Positions 34,896-44,481 of a stretch of DNA of 64,000 bases are shown in pieces. The position numbers and the translations under genes were made by a program. Below the pieces are notes generated by a model, which made no database searches, had not been told where the DNA came from, and saw only the letters and a program-made list of their open reading frames with translations. Source of the stretch: Rhynchonema sp. JSB1_4 (lineage: Eukaryota > Nematoda > Chromadorea > Monhysterida > Xyalidae); NCBI GenBank assembly GCA_030248065.1, contig JASAMV010006042.1:62001-126000 (forward strand), in the 5' to 3' direction. Positions within the stretch are counted from its first letter, which is position 1; the number at the start of each line of letters is the position of its first letter.

Positions 34896-35296
34896 TATAC
34901 ATGTCTGCTGATGATATCTGCTGAGGTATGAACATAGCCAAATGAGTGAACAGCTTGTAAAATCAAAGGTGCTGCTTATCCATCAATTGGCAGTGTGGTC
35001 AATTGGGACTTTTGGGCAAATTTCTTGCGAAACTTTTTGCAAAAATTTTTGCGTTTTGGACTGAAAATTAAGCAGATCTTGTGCATTCTGTAGACAAAGC
35101 TTTGAAAATATCCTATGACTGTTTTTTTGTTTTCTAAGTGCCGACCTTTTAAAAAAACTTTTTTTGTTTTGTTGCAAAGCGGATTTCAACTTTTTTCGCA
35201 AACGGTCGCAATGTTTTGGTGCGGTGGAGGAGGAAAATTTATGAAATGAAAGAGAAAATTCACACGTGACCGTGACTTGACGACATGTTTGACCAA

Positions 35297-35405
35297 TTTA
35301 GAAGTCGCAATCGGGCCGGGTTTGGCCGGCCCGGCCCGAGCCCCCAAATCTCCGGCTCGGCCCAGCCTGAACCCCCAAATCTCCGGCCCGGCTCGAATTT
35401 TTGGC
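35297..35405. repeat. GGGCCGGGCC-type GC-rich repeat element (part)
   Basis: Clusters of GGCCCGGCCC and CCAAATCTCCGGC words. The same family reappears at 41629-41720 and 44030-44110. The GTCGCAAT at its edge is the site into which the 6-kb nested stack inserted. Confidence 0.6.
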
Positions 35406-35766
35406 TCAGATTTTAACCCAATTTTTGTCATAATTTTTGCGGTTTTTTTAATCTACCGTAAAAATCTAAATAGAACCTCTATTAATTCACTGACCCCGTT
35501 TTGGGGGGGGCTCTATTACGGGGGGCCTCTATTACTTCACTGACCCGAACCTAAAAAATTGTTCCAGAAATACCCCCAAAAACCCCGAAAAAGGGGGTTT
35601 GAAACAGAGGTCGCAATTAGGCCTGGGCACAATACCACTTTTGACACCCAATACCAACCCAATACCAATACCGGCCCTGTACCAATACCCAATACCAATA
35701 CCAAATTGGTGACCCAATACCAATACCCAATACCAATACCGGGTGAGACCCAATACCAATACCAAT

Positions 35767-36310
35767 TAGGCCTGGGCACAATACCACTTTTGACACCCAA
35801 TACCAATACCGGCCTTGTACCAATACCCAATACCCAATACCAATACCATGTTGGTGACCCAATACCAATACCCAATACCAATACCGGGTGAGACCCAATA
35901 CCAATACCAATACCCAATACCAGATCAATACTACTGAAGTGCCTGGTATTGGGTTTGGTATTGGGTTGGTATTGGTATTGAGTATTGGGTATTGGGTTGG
36001 TATTGGGATTGGGTATTGGGTATTGGTCTTAGTATTGGTTTGGTATTGGGTTTTTGGTCTGGTATTGGGTTGGTATTGGGTTTGGTATTGGTTTGGTATT
36101 GGGTTTTTCTGGATTAGTATTGGGTATTGGTTTTGACCCAATACCTGGGCAAACCCAATACCAGTACCCAATACCAATACCAGGCCAGCTTCAATACCAA
36201 TACCCAATACCCAATACCAGAATTAGACCCAATACCAATACCAAACACTGGAATTGGTATTGGTATTGGGTGGTATTGGTATTGGGTATTGGGTATTGTG
36301 CCCACCCATA
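35767..36310. mobile_element. GGTATTGG-family hAT-like element nested in a relative
   Basis: Same ends as the outer element (TAGGCCTGGGCACAATACC and the reverse TATGGGTGGGCACAATACC). The 8-bp duplication is ATACCAAT (35759-35766, 36311-36318), itself made of the host's repeat word. Confidence 0.85.
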
Positions 36311-36382
36311 ATACCAATACCCAGCCAATACCAGATCAATACTACTGAAGAGCCTGGTATTGGCTTTGGTATTGGGTTGGTA

Positions 36383-36826
36383 CCGTAAAAACCTAAATAG
36401 AAGGGGGGGCTCTATTAATTCACTGACCCCATTTTGGGGAGCTCTATTACGGGGGGGCTCTATTCCGGGGGGGCCTCTATTAATTCACTGACCCGAACCT
36501 GAAAAAATTGTTCCCAGAAATACCCCCCAAAAACCCCTAAAAAGGGGTTTGAAAGGATGTTTTTTTCGCTTGTAATCGCATTTATTCGTGTCTAATCGTC
36601 AATAAGAGGCGTATTATGTGCTCTGAACGAACAACAAACGTGCATAAATGTACCTATGTACCACTATCACGCCTTAATACACTACTGTATAGGGGATGTT
36701 ATGTTACTTAGGGGGGGCTCTATTCCGGGGGGGGGGGCTCTATTAATTCACTGACCCCATTTTGGGGGGGCTGTATTACGGGGGGGGGGCTCTATTCCGG
36801 GGGGGGCTGTATTTAGGTTTTTACGG
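36383..36826. mobile_element. TA-flanked MITE, CCGTAAAAACCTAAATA family
   Basis: Ends CCGTAAAAACCTAAATA and its reverse complement, flanked by TA. The inside is dense in CTCTATTAATTCACTGACCC and poly-G words. Inserted in the GGTATTGG array: removing it restores GGTATTGG. A relative lies at 40708-41563 and fragments at 35455-35600. Confidence 0.8.
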
Positions 36827-36897
36827 TATTGGTATTGAGTCAGTGTAGTGGCTGGGGGGGGGGGATGGGGGGGGATTCCCCCCCCCCCCCTAAGGAG

Positions 36898-37297
36898 CAG
36901 TGTAGTTCCTGGGGGGGTGGGGGGATCCCCCCCCCTCGGGTACGCTATCTCCCCCTCGGGTGGTACACTATCCCCCTATCTCCCCCTCCGGGTACACTAT
37001 CTCCCCCCAAATTTTGCCTAAAACGGCCATTTTTAGGCCTAAAATGGGCATTTTTAGGCCTAAAATGTGTGATTTTAGGTCAATGTTATCAAAAGTCGCC
37101 AAAATATCCTTTTTATGAAGAATTTTTTCCAAAAAGGGGCAAAAATAGGTCAAATTTTCTCCCTCAAAAAGTGACTTTTTCCCGAATTTGGGTCTTCCCC
37201 CCCCCCCCTTCCCCCCCCCCCTCGGGGGTACCCTATCTCCCCCTCCGAAAAAAACGGGGGGTCCGCTATCTCCCCCTCCGGACCAGGAACTACACTG
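36898..37297. mobile_element. hAT-like MITE, CTATCTCCCCCTC family
   Basis: 15-bp perfect ends CAGTGTAGTTCCTGG, 8-bp duplication CTAAGGAG (36890-36897, 37298-37305). Subterminal word GGTACACTATCTCCCCCTC. A close copy sits in an eIF5 intron (48299-48668). Confidence 0.9.
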
Positions 37298-37320
37298 CTA
37301 AGGAGTAGGTACCTTGCAAC

Positions 37321-37751
37321 CAGGGCGGTGGCGGGGGGGGTGGGGGGGTCCCCCCAATGGTACCCTACCCGCCCCGGCCTGGTACGCTACCCCCTACCCG
37401 CCCCGCTCTTGTACCCTCACCCCCCTACCCGCCCCGCCCTGGTACCCTACCCGCCCCGATTTTTACCCCCAAAATGCCCATTTTTCGGTCAAAAATGCCC
37501 AAATTTCGACCGAAAACCCTGAAAAGTGCAAAAAATCTCGCGCTGCGCGCGATATATGCACTTTTTAGTACATAAAAACAGGCACGCGAAAAAACGTGTG
37601 TTGTACCCTACCCGCCCCGAAAAATCTTCCCCCCTCCCCCCAAACCGGATTTCCCCCCCCCCCCAAAATCCCAGGTACACTACCCCCCTACCCGCCCCGA
37701 TTTTTTCCACCTATGTACCCTACCCGCCCCGCAAAAGTAGCCACAGCACTG
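37321..37751. mobile_element. hAT-like MITE, GGTACCCTACCCGCCCC family (copy 1)
   Basis: Left end CAGGGCGGTGGCGG, right end (reverse) CAGTGCTGTGGC, duplication CTTGCAAC (37313-37320, 37752-37759). Subterminal word GGTACCCTACCCGCCCC, central GCGCTGCGCGC palindrome. Nearly identical to 38802-39240. Confidence 0.88.
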
Positions 37752-37818
37752 CTTGCAACCACCCCTTGGGGGGATGGGGGGGAAGGGTAGGTACCTTGCA
37801 AGCAACCACCCCGGAGGG

Positions 37819-38215
37819 CAGTGTAGTGGCAGGCCCATGTGTGGGAGGTAAGTATGATGCGGGGTTGGGACCGGAAGCGTGAGAGGTATGATTTTGGTCA
37901 CCCAAAAAGGCGAAAAAACACCGTTTTTGTGATACAATTTTGGCCAAAAATTGAGGTAAAAATAGTACTTTTTCAAAATTTTCGCCGAAAATCGCCTAAA
38001 AACAGGTATTATGGGTGGCGCGCGATTTTTGGGAAAATAAGGTCGAAAAACACCGATTTTTGCCTTAAAAAGGTATAAAATTGCTTGTGAGAGGTATGAT
38101 TTGGAGTTGTGAGAGGTAAGTACTCAACCCCCCCCCCAACCCCCCTCGGGTTTTGTGGTAGGTAAGTACTGAGAGGGGGGTAACCCCCCCAACCTCCCCC
38201 CCAGCCACTACTATG
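37819..38215. mobile_element. hAT-like MITE, GAGGTAAGTA family
   Basis: Ends CAGTGTAGTGGCAGG and (reverse) CATAGTAGTGGCTGG, duplication CCGGAGGG (37811-37818, 38216-38223). Subterminal words GAGGTAAGTA and GTGAGAGGTATGATTT. Confidence 0.85.
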
Positions 38216-38397
38216 CCGGAGGGTACCTTGCAACCATCAATTTATGGTTTTTATAGGCAAAAATGGGTGTTTTTCGACCTCAAAACCCCAAAATTCGCGC
38301 GCTCCGCGCGCAAACCTCCGTATAATAGGTATTTTAGGCAAATTTTCGGCCAAAATGCAAAAAAGTACCTATTTTTCGGCCAAATTTGCAGTATAAT

Positions 38398-39436
38398 TAT
38401 GGCTGGGCACAATACCCAATACCCAATACCAATACCACCCAATACCAATACCAATACCAGTGTTTGGTATTGGTATTGGGTCCAATTCTGGTATTGGGTA
38501 TTGGGTATTGGTATTGAAGCTGGCCTGGTATTGGTATTGGGTATTGGTATGGGGTTTGCCCAGGTATTGGGTCAAAACCAATCCCAATACTAATCCAGAA
38601 AAACCCAATACCAAACCAATACCAAACCCAATACCTGACTCAAAACCCAATACCAAATCAATACCAAACCCAATACCAACCCAATGCCAGACCAAAAACC
38701 CAATACCAAACCAATACTAAGACCAATACCCAATACCCAATACCAACCCAATACCCAATACTCAACACCAATACCAACCCAATACCGAACCCAATACCAG
38801 GCAGTGCTGTGGCTGGGGGGTGGGGGGGGTCCCCCCCAATGGTACCCTACCCGCCCCGGCCTGGTACGCTACCCCCCTACCCGCCCCGCTCTTGTACCCT
38901 ACCCCCGACCCGCCCCGCCCTGGTACCCTACCCGCCCCGATTTTTACCCCCAAAATGCCCATTTTTCGGTCAAAAATGCCCAAATTTCAATCGAAAACCC
39001 TAAAAAGTGCAAAAAATTTCGCGCTGCGCGCGATATATGTACTTTTTAGTACATAAAAACAGGCACGCGAAAAAACTTGTGTTGTACCCTACCCGCCCCG
39101 AAAAATCTTCCCCCCCCCCCCCCCCCAAACCGGATTTCCCCCCCCCCCCCCCCAAGATCCCAGGTACACTACCACCCTACCCGCCCCGTATTTTTCCACC
39201 TATGTACCCTACCCGCCCCACAAAAGTAGCCACAGCACTGATACCAGGCACTTCAGTGGTATTGATCTGGTATTGGGTATTGGTATTGGTATTGGGTTTC
39301 ACCCGGTATGGGTATTGGGTATTGGTATTGGGTCACCAATGTGGTATTGGTATTGGGTATTGGGTATTGGTACAGGGCCGGTATTGGTATTGGGTATTGG
39401 TATTGGGTGTCAAAAGTGGTTTTGTGCCCAGGCTTA
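38398..39436. mobile_element. GGTATTGG-family hAT-like element, nested
   Basis: Ends TATGGCTGGGCACAATACC and (reverse) TAAGCCTGGGCACAAAACC, duplication AGTATAAT (38390-38397, 39437-39444). It carries the insertion at 38802-39240. Confidence 0.85.
38802..39240. mobile_element. hAT-like MITE, GGTACCCTACCCGCCCC family (copy 2)
   Basis: Ends CAGTGCTGTGGC, duplication ATACCAGG (38794-38801, 39241-39248). Fourth layer of nesting. Its internal sequence closely matches 37321-37751, so both are recent copies. Confidence 0.9.
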
Positions 39437-39523
39437 AGTATAATGCATGCAAAAAACACCCTTTTTTCGGACCTCAGGGGTACCTTGCAACATTCCGGAG
39501 GCTGGGTAGGGGGTACCTTGCAA

Positions 39524-39913
39524 CAGTGATGTGGTTGGGGGGGGTATGGGGGGTATTACCCCCCCCCCCCCAACTGCTAGGTAGCTTTCTTGCTCCGAAA
39601 CCCATACCCCCCAAACTGGCTAGCTAGCTTTCTTGCTCCGGTCATCAAGTAAGAAAAGTGTTGATTTTAGTGCCAAAATGACCATTTTATGGGCCAAAAT
39701 GGTCAAATTCGTTCAAAATTTCTCACACATGCACAAAAATACGCATTTTAAGGCTTATTTTAGCAAAATTTCGACCAATTTTTATACCCCTGTTTTTGAC
39801 TTCTGGACCAATACCCCCCCCCCCAAATCCGGGTACCCGGCTAGCTAGCTAGCTTTCTTGCGCCGGACCCCTCCAGCTAGCTAGCTTTCTTGCTCGGACC
39901 AACTACATCACTG
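39524..39913. mobile_element. hAT-like MITE, GCTAGCTTTCTTGCTCCGG family
   Basis: Ends CAGTGATGTGGTTGG and (reverse) CAGTGATGTAGTTGG, duplication CCTTGCAA (39516-39523, 39914-39921). Subterminal word GCTAGCTTTCTTGCTCCGG repeated at both sides. Confidence 0.88.
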
Positions 39914-40263
39914 CCTTGCAACCGTCTGGATCCATCCCCCCCAAGGGTACCTTGCAACCATTTGCCTGCCACTACACTGTATTGAGTATTGGGTATTGGG
40001 TTGGTATTGGTATTGGGTATTGGGTATTGGTCTTAGTATCGGTTTGGTATTGGATTTCTGGTCTGGTATTGGGTTGGTATTGGGTTTGGTATTGGTTTGG
40101 TATTAGGTTTTGAGTCAGGTATTGGGTTTGGTATTGGTTTGGTATTGGGTTTTTCTGGACTAGTATTGGGTATTGGTTAAAGTTTTGACCCAATACTTGG
40201 GCAAACCCAATACCAATACCCAATACCAATACCAGGCCAGCTTCAATACCAATACCCAATACC

Positions 40264-40665
40264 TATACTTGCGTATTTTTCCGCAAAATATATTTTTGGA
40301 AAAAAACCGTTTTTTTTTTTCAAATATTTTTCCAGTACTTAAGGATACCCATGGTCCAAAAACCCCTATTTTGGAGAAAATTTTGTCGGGAAATGGCCTG
40401 AAACAGGCTAAAAATGCACTTGGAGATTAAAAAGTGCTCATTTTGAACTGTTTAGCACCGATTTACATTGGTTTTGACAACATCCTTTCGTCCCCTTTGA
40501 AAATATTTCGGAAACTTTTGGAAAAAAACGGTTTTTTTCCAAAAGTTGCCACTTGGAAAAATTTCCGGAAAAATAAAAACGTATTTTTCCGGGTCTCGGA
40601 AAAAAAACGGTTTTTTTTCGGTTTTTTTTCGGAAAAAAACGGTTTTTTTCCGGCCCGCAAGTATA
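40264..40665. mobile_element. hAT-like MITE, TATACTTGCG family (copy 1)
   Basis: 10-bp perfect ends TATACTTGCG, duplication CCAATACC (40256-40263, 40666-40673). Inside, runs of GGAAAAAAACGGTTTTTTTC. Copy 2 is at 42924-43341 in the opposite orientation. Confidence 0.88.
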
Positions 40666-40707
40666 CCAATACCCATACCCAATACCAGAATTAGACCCAA
40701 CCCAATA

Positions 40708-41563
40708 CCGTAAAAACCTAAATAGAAGGGGGGGCTCTATTAACTCACTGACCCCATTTTGGGGGGGCTCTATTCCGGGGGGCCTCTATTAATTCACTGA
40801 CCCGAACCTGAAAAATTGTTCCCAGAAATACCCCCCAAAAACCCCTAAAAAGGGGGTTGAAAAGATGTTTTTTCGCTTGTAATCGCATTTATTCGTGTCT
40901 ATTCGTCAATAAGAGGCGTATTATGTGCTCTGAACGAACAACAAACATGCATAAATGTACCTGTATACCACAACCACTATCAAGCCTTAATACACTACAG
41001 TATAGGGCAGTGTTGGAGCTGGGGGGGGGGTTTGGGGGGTAGCCCCCCCCCAATACAGTAGGTATCCCCCTCGCCTGGTACAGTAGGTATCCCCCCCCGA
41101 TGTTTGGCATGGTACAGTAGGTATCCCCCCGATTTTCACCCTGGTACAGTAGGTATTATCCCCCCGATATTGCCCCAAAAGTGCCAATTTTTGACCAAGA
41201 TGGCCAAAATTAGTGTAAAATCAGTGGTTTTTACCTCAAATCAAATTACCCAAAATTCGCGCGCTACGCGCGCAAATACTACGTTTTCACGCGATTCCAC
41301 ACATAATAAAAACATTAAAAATTTTCACCCCAAAACCTAACCCCCCCCAACCCCCCAAACCCCCGCTAGGTACATAACCCCCCCAGGCCGTCGGCTCTGG
41401 TACAGTAGGTATCCCCCCTCTCCGAGCCCGGTACAGTAGGTATCCCCCCTCCAGAGTACCTCCAACACTGGTATAGGGGATGTTACTTAGGGGGGGCTCT
41501 ATTAATTCACTGACCCCTTTTTGGGGGGCTCTATTCCGGGGGGCTGTATTTAGGTTTTTACGG
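40708..41563. mobile_element. TA-flanked MITE, CCGTAAAAACCTAAATA family, split by an insertion
   Basis: Same ends and interior as 36383-36826, TA at both flanks, interrupted at 41008-41470. Confidence 0.8.
41008..41470. mobile_element. hAT-like MITE, GGTACAGTAGGTATCCCC family
   Basis: Ends CAGTGTTGGAG (11 bp perfect), duplication GTATAGGG (41000-41007, 41471-41478). The uninterrupted target GTATAGGGGATGTTA is seen in the sister MITE at about 36693. Subterminal word GGTACAGTAGGTATCCCC, central GCGCGCTACGCGCGC palindrome. Confidence 0.9.
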
Positions 41564-41783
41564 TACCAATACCAAACACTGGTATTGGTATTGGGTGGTA
41601 TTGGTATTGGGTATTGTGCCCACCCATAGTCGCAATCGCTCGGGCCGGGCCGCGATTTTGGGCTTTTGCCTCGGGCCGGGCCGTAGATTTGGAGGGTCGG
41701 GCCGAGCCGGGCCGGGTAGGGAACTCCTATTCAGCCCCCCCCCACCGCCCACACAGCCCCCACACTTTACAGCCCCCCTCCTA

Positions 41784-42702
41784 CCGTATTGTCGGAATTA
41801 GAACCCCCTCATTAATTGACCCCCCCCCCATTAATTGAACCCCCCCTAAATGGCTCGAAATCAAAAATAGAACCCCCCATTTAATTGACCCCCCATTAAT
41901 AGAACCCCACCCCCAACCTTCACCGTACCACAGATTAGTGGTATGGTAGGGCTGTGTTGTTGTGTCAAACGTTGTTTAAGCTTGCGTACACAACAGAATA
42001 CAGCTTTTTAAGCATAATCGACGCTGTTAAAGGTAGAAAATACCGAAAACAAGCCATTTTTATGGGCATTATTAACAATGATTTTTTTCGTCGGGGGGCC
42101 AAATGAAAAATATAACCCCTCAATAATTGACCCCCCATACCGTAAAACCTAAAATACAAGGGGGGGCTGTATTTTTTCACTGACCCCTTTTAGGGGGGGG
42201 GGCTGTATTTTTGGGGGGCTGTATTTTTTCGCTGCCCAAAATCTCCAAAAAATTTTCTAAAAAATACCCCTAAAATGGAGTTCTGTCAGGGTGTTACTGC
42301 TCATTATTGAGTGTTTTTAGGTGCAGATCTTTCATAAAAGGCTTTACGTCATCATATACTCAACCACAAACGTTGTACACAAGGTGTCTTATGCAAGAAC
42401 TTGACTTTACGACCCCAAGCGGGGAATTCCAAGTTGGGGGGGGGGGGGCTGGATTTTTGGTGGCTCTATTTATTCACTGACCCCTTTTAGGGGGTCTGTA
42501 TTTTTTTTTTTGGGGGGGGGGGCTCTATTTTAGGGAATACGGTGAATTGAACCCCAAAATGACCCCAGTGAAAAAATAGACCCCCCGGGTTCTATTTCCG
42601 ACAATACGGCAATAGGGGGTTCTATTTTTGATTTCGAGCCATTTAAGGGGGTTCAATTAATGGGGGGGTCAATTAAAGGGGGTTCTATTTCCGACAATAC
42701 GG
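41784..42702. mobile_element. TA-flanked MITE, CCGTATTGTCGGAA family
   Basis: Ends CCGTATTGTCGGAA inverted, TA flanks. Interior words are TTAATTGACCCCCC and TTAATTGAACCCCC. A related CCGTAAAACCTAAAATAC element (about 42140-42535) and unique sequence are nested in it. Confidence 0.7.
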
Positions 42703-42704
42703 TA

Positions 42705-43456
42705 GGGGGGGTTGGGGGGTTCGGTTTTGGGGTAAAAATTTTTAATGTGTTTATTATGTGTGGAATCGTGTGAAAACGTAGGATTAGCGCGCAAATTTGG
42801 GGTACTTTGAGGTAAAAACCACTGATTTTACACTAGTTTTGGGCATTTTGGTCAAAAATTGGCACTTTTGAGGCAAAATCGGGGGGATACCTACTGTACC
42901 GGGGTGAAAATCGGGGGGATACCTATACTTGCGGGCCGGAAAAAAAACCTTTTTTTTCGGAAAAACCCGAAAAAAACCGTTTTTTTCCGAGGCCCGGAAA
43001 AATACGTTTTTATTTTTCCGGAAATTTTTCCAAGTGGCTACTTTTGGAAAAAAACGTTTTTTTTTTCAAAAATTTCCGAGATATTTTCCAAGGTTGCGAT
43101 AGGATGTTGTCAAAACCAATGTAAATCGGTACTAAACAGTTCAAAATGAGCACTTTTTAATCTCCAAGTGCATTCTTAGCCTGTTTCAGGCCATTTCCCG
43201 ACGAAAATTTCTCCAAAATAGGCGTTTTTGGACCATGGGTATCCTTAAGTACTGGAAAAATATTTGAAAAAAAACGGTTTTTTTTCCGAAAAAAACGGTT
43301 TTTTTCCAAAAATATATTTTGCGGAAAAATACGCAAGTATAGGGATACCTACTGTACCATGCCAAACATCGGGGGGGATACCTACTGTACCAGGCGAGGG
43401 GGGATACCTACTGTACTGGGGGGCTCCCCCCCAACCCCCCCCCACCTCCAACACTG
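42705..43456. mobile_element. Truncated GGTACAGTAGGTATCCCC-family element with nested insertion
   Basis: Reverse-oriented relative of 41008-41470: it shares the TTTTTAATGTGTTTATTATGTG core, the word, and the CCTCCAACACTG end at 43445-43456. Its other end is missing. Confidence 0.75.
42924..43341. mobile_element. hAT-like MITE, TATACTTGCG family (copy 2)
   Basis: Reverse complement of the family copy at 40264-40665; ends TATACTTGCG, duplication GGGATACC (42916-42923, 43342-43349), inside the previous element. Confidence 0.88.
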
Positions 43457-43469
43457 GGTAGCCCCCCCC

Positions 43470-43973
43470 CACTGTAGTGGCTGGGGGGATGGGGGATTCC
43501 CCCCTACGGGGTATCTATCTCGAGTCAACCCTTAGGGGGGGATGGGGGGAAAGGGTATCTATCTCGAGCCGACCCCAAAGGGTATCTCGAGTAAGTAGAT
43601 TTATGATTTTCAAAGGCAAAAATAGATGTTTTTCGACCTCGGGACCCCCAAAAATCGCGCGCTCCGCGCGCAAACACCCAAAAACGGTCATTTTAGGCCA
43701 ATTTTCGGCAAAAATGTCAAAAAGTACCCATTTTTAGGCCAATTTTGCAGTAAAATTGCATGCAAAAAGTGGCCTTTTTTCGCCTTTTGACGGACCATAG
43801 CCAGGGGTATCTTGGGTAGCCTCTGGGGGGTATCTCGAGTAAGTCCGAAACCTTCCCCCCCTAGGGTATCTTGGGTCGATTGGCCTGCCACCACACTTCC
43901 CCTGCACTATCTCCCCCTCCGAAAAAAACGGGGGGTCCGCTATCTCCCCCTCCGGACCAGGAACTACACTGCT
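43470..43973. mobile_element. hAT-like MITE (GGTATCTCGAG family) fused to a CTATCTCCCC-family end
   Basis: Left part starts near CTGTAGTGGCTGGGG and carries GGTATCTATCTCGAG, GGTATCTCGAGTAAG and GGTATCTTGGG words around a central GCGCGCTCCGCGCGC palindrome (43657); it ends near 43895 (CCTGCCACCACACTT). The following bases to 43973 are the right end of the 36898-37297 family (CCAGGAACTACACTG). No clean target duplication was found. Confidence 0.6.
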
Positions 43974-44481
43974 GGGTCTTGTGCCCACCCACCCATAATC
44001 TGGACCAATTGTACGGAAAACGGAACAGGAACAGAGGTCGCAATCGGGCCGGGCCGGGTCGCGATTTTGGGCTTTTGGTTCGGGCCGGGCCGGAGATTTG
44101 GCCGCTCGGCGCGCAAACCTCCATATAATAGCTATGTTAGGCTAATTATGGGCCAAAATGCTAGAAAGAACCATTTTTTTGGCCAATTTTGCAGTAGTAA
44201 CCTAAAAACCCTTAAAAAGGGTTTTGAAAGGATGTTTTTCATATTTTCGGAAAATATGGTGATGAACTATCCGCAAAGCGCATTTTTTGAGACTTGGGCT
44301 CTGAAATGTGGGTTGTTGGCTTGAATTTTTGACATACAGGGCCAGACCGGTCGAAAAGGAAAAAATTGCGGCCCGGCCCGATCCTGACCTCTGTTCCCGT
44401 CCCGATACCAAAAATGCAACGCCTTTGTATTGCACTGAGCATTCTAGCCCGCTCATACCTCGTGTTTGTTCTTGTTTGCAG
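43974..44481. other. GC-rich repeat fragments upstream of the next gene
   Basis: Parts of the GGGCCGGGCC family (44030-44110 and about 44350-44400, with inverted GGAACAGAGGTC ends), a fragment with GCGCGCAAACCTCC, and a fragment of the CCTAAAAACCC MITE. A short frame with a signal-peptide-like start (ATG at 44413) overlaps the acceptor at 44481. Confidence 0.45.

Larger units (their letters stand above)
36841..39979. mobile_element. hAT-like element, GGTACCTTGCAACC family, with five nested insertions
   Basis: Ends CAGTGTAGTGGC (12 bp perfect inverted), flanked by TATTGAGT (36833-36840, 39980-39987). Its own parts carry the word GGTACCTTGCAACC and a central GCGCGCTCCGCGCGC palindrome (38297). 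Inside are elements at 36898-37297, 37321-37751, 37819-38215, 38398-39436 and 39524-39913. Confidence 0.85.
35618..41628. mobile_element. Outer hAT-like element of the GGTATTGG family, filled with nested insertions
   Basis: Ends TAGGCCTGGGCACAATACC and (reverse) TATGGGTGGGCACAATACC match at 16 of 19 positions. They are flanked by a perfect 8-bp duplication GTCGCAAT (35610-35617 and 41629-41636). Its own sequence is almost only the subterminal word CCAATACC/GGTATTGG. At least ten further elements sit inside it, several layers deep. The interrupted host site is recognisable as the GC-rich element, since the duplicated GTCGCAAT plus CGGGCC also occurs at 44038. Confidence 0.85.

Noticed and set aside
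35537..36317. Long frames of GIGIGY / PNTNTQY type
   Set aside because: They are translations of the GGTATTGG transposon array and carry no protein signature.
37314..39056. Pro-rich and Pro/Arg-rich frames in the 37-39 kb region
   Set aside because: They lie across poly-C and CCCGCCCC words of MITEs and cross element borders.
40264..43341. The two TATACTTGCG copies as a CRISPR-like or satellite array
   Set aside because: They are two discrete elements in opposite orientation with separate 8-bp duplications.
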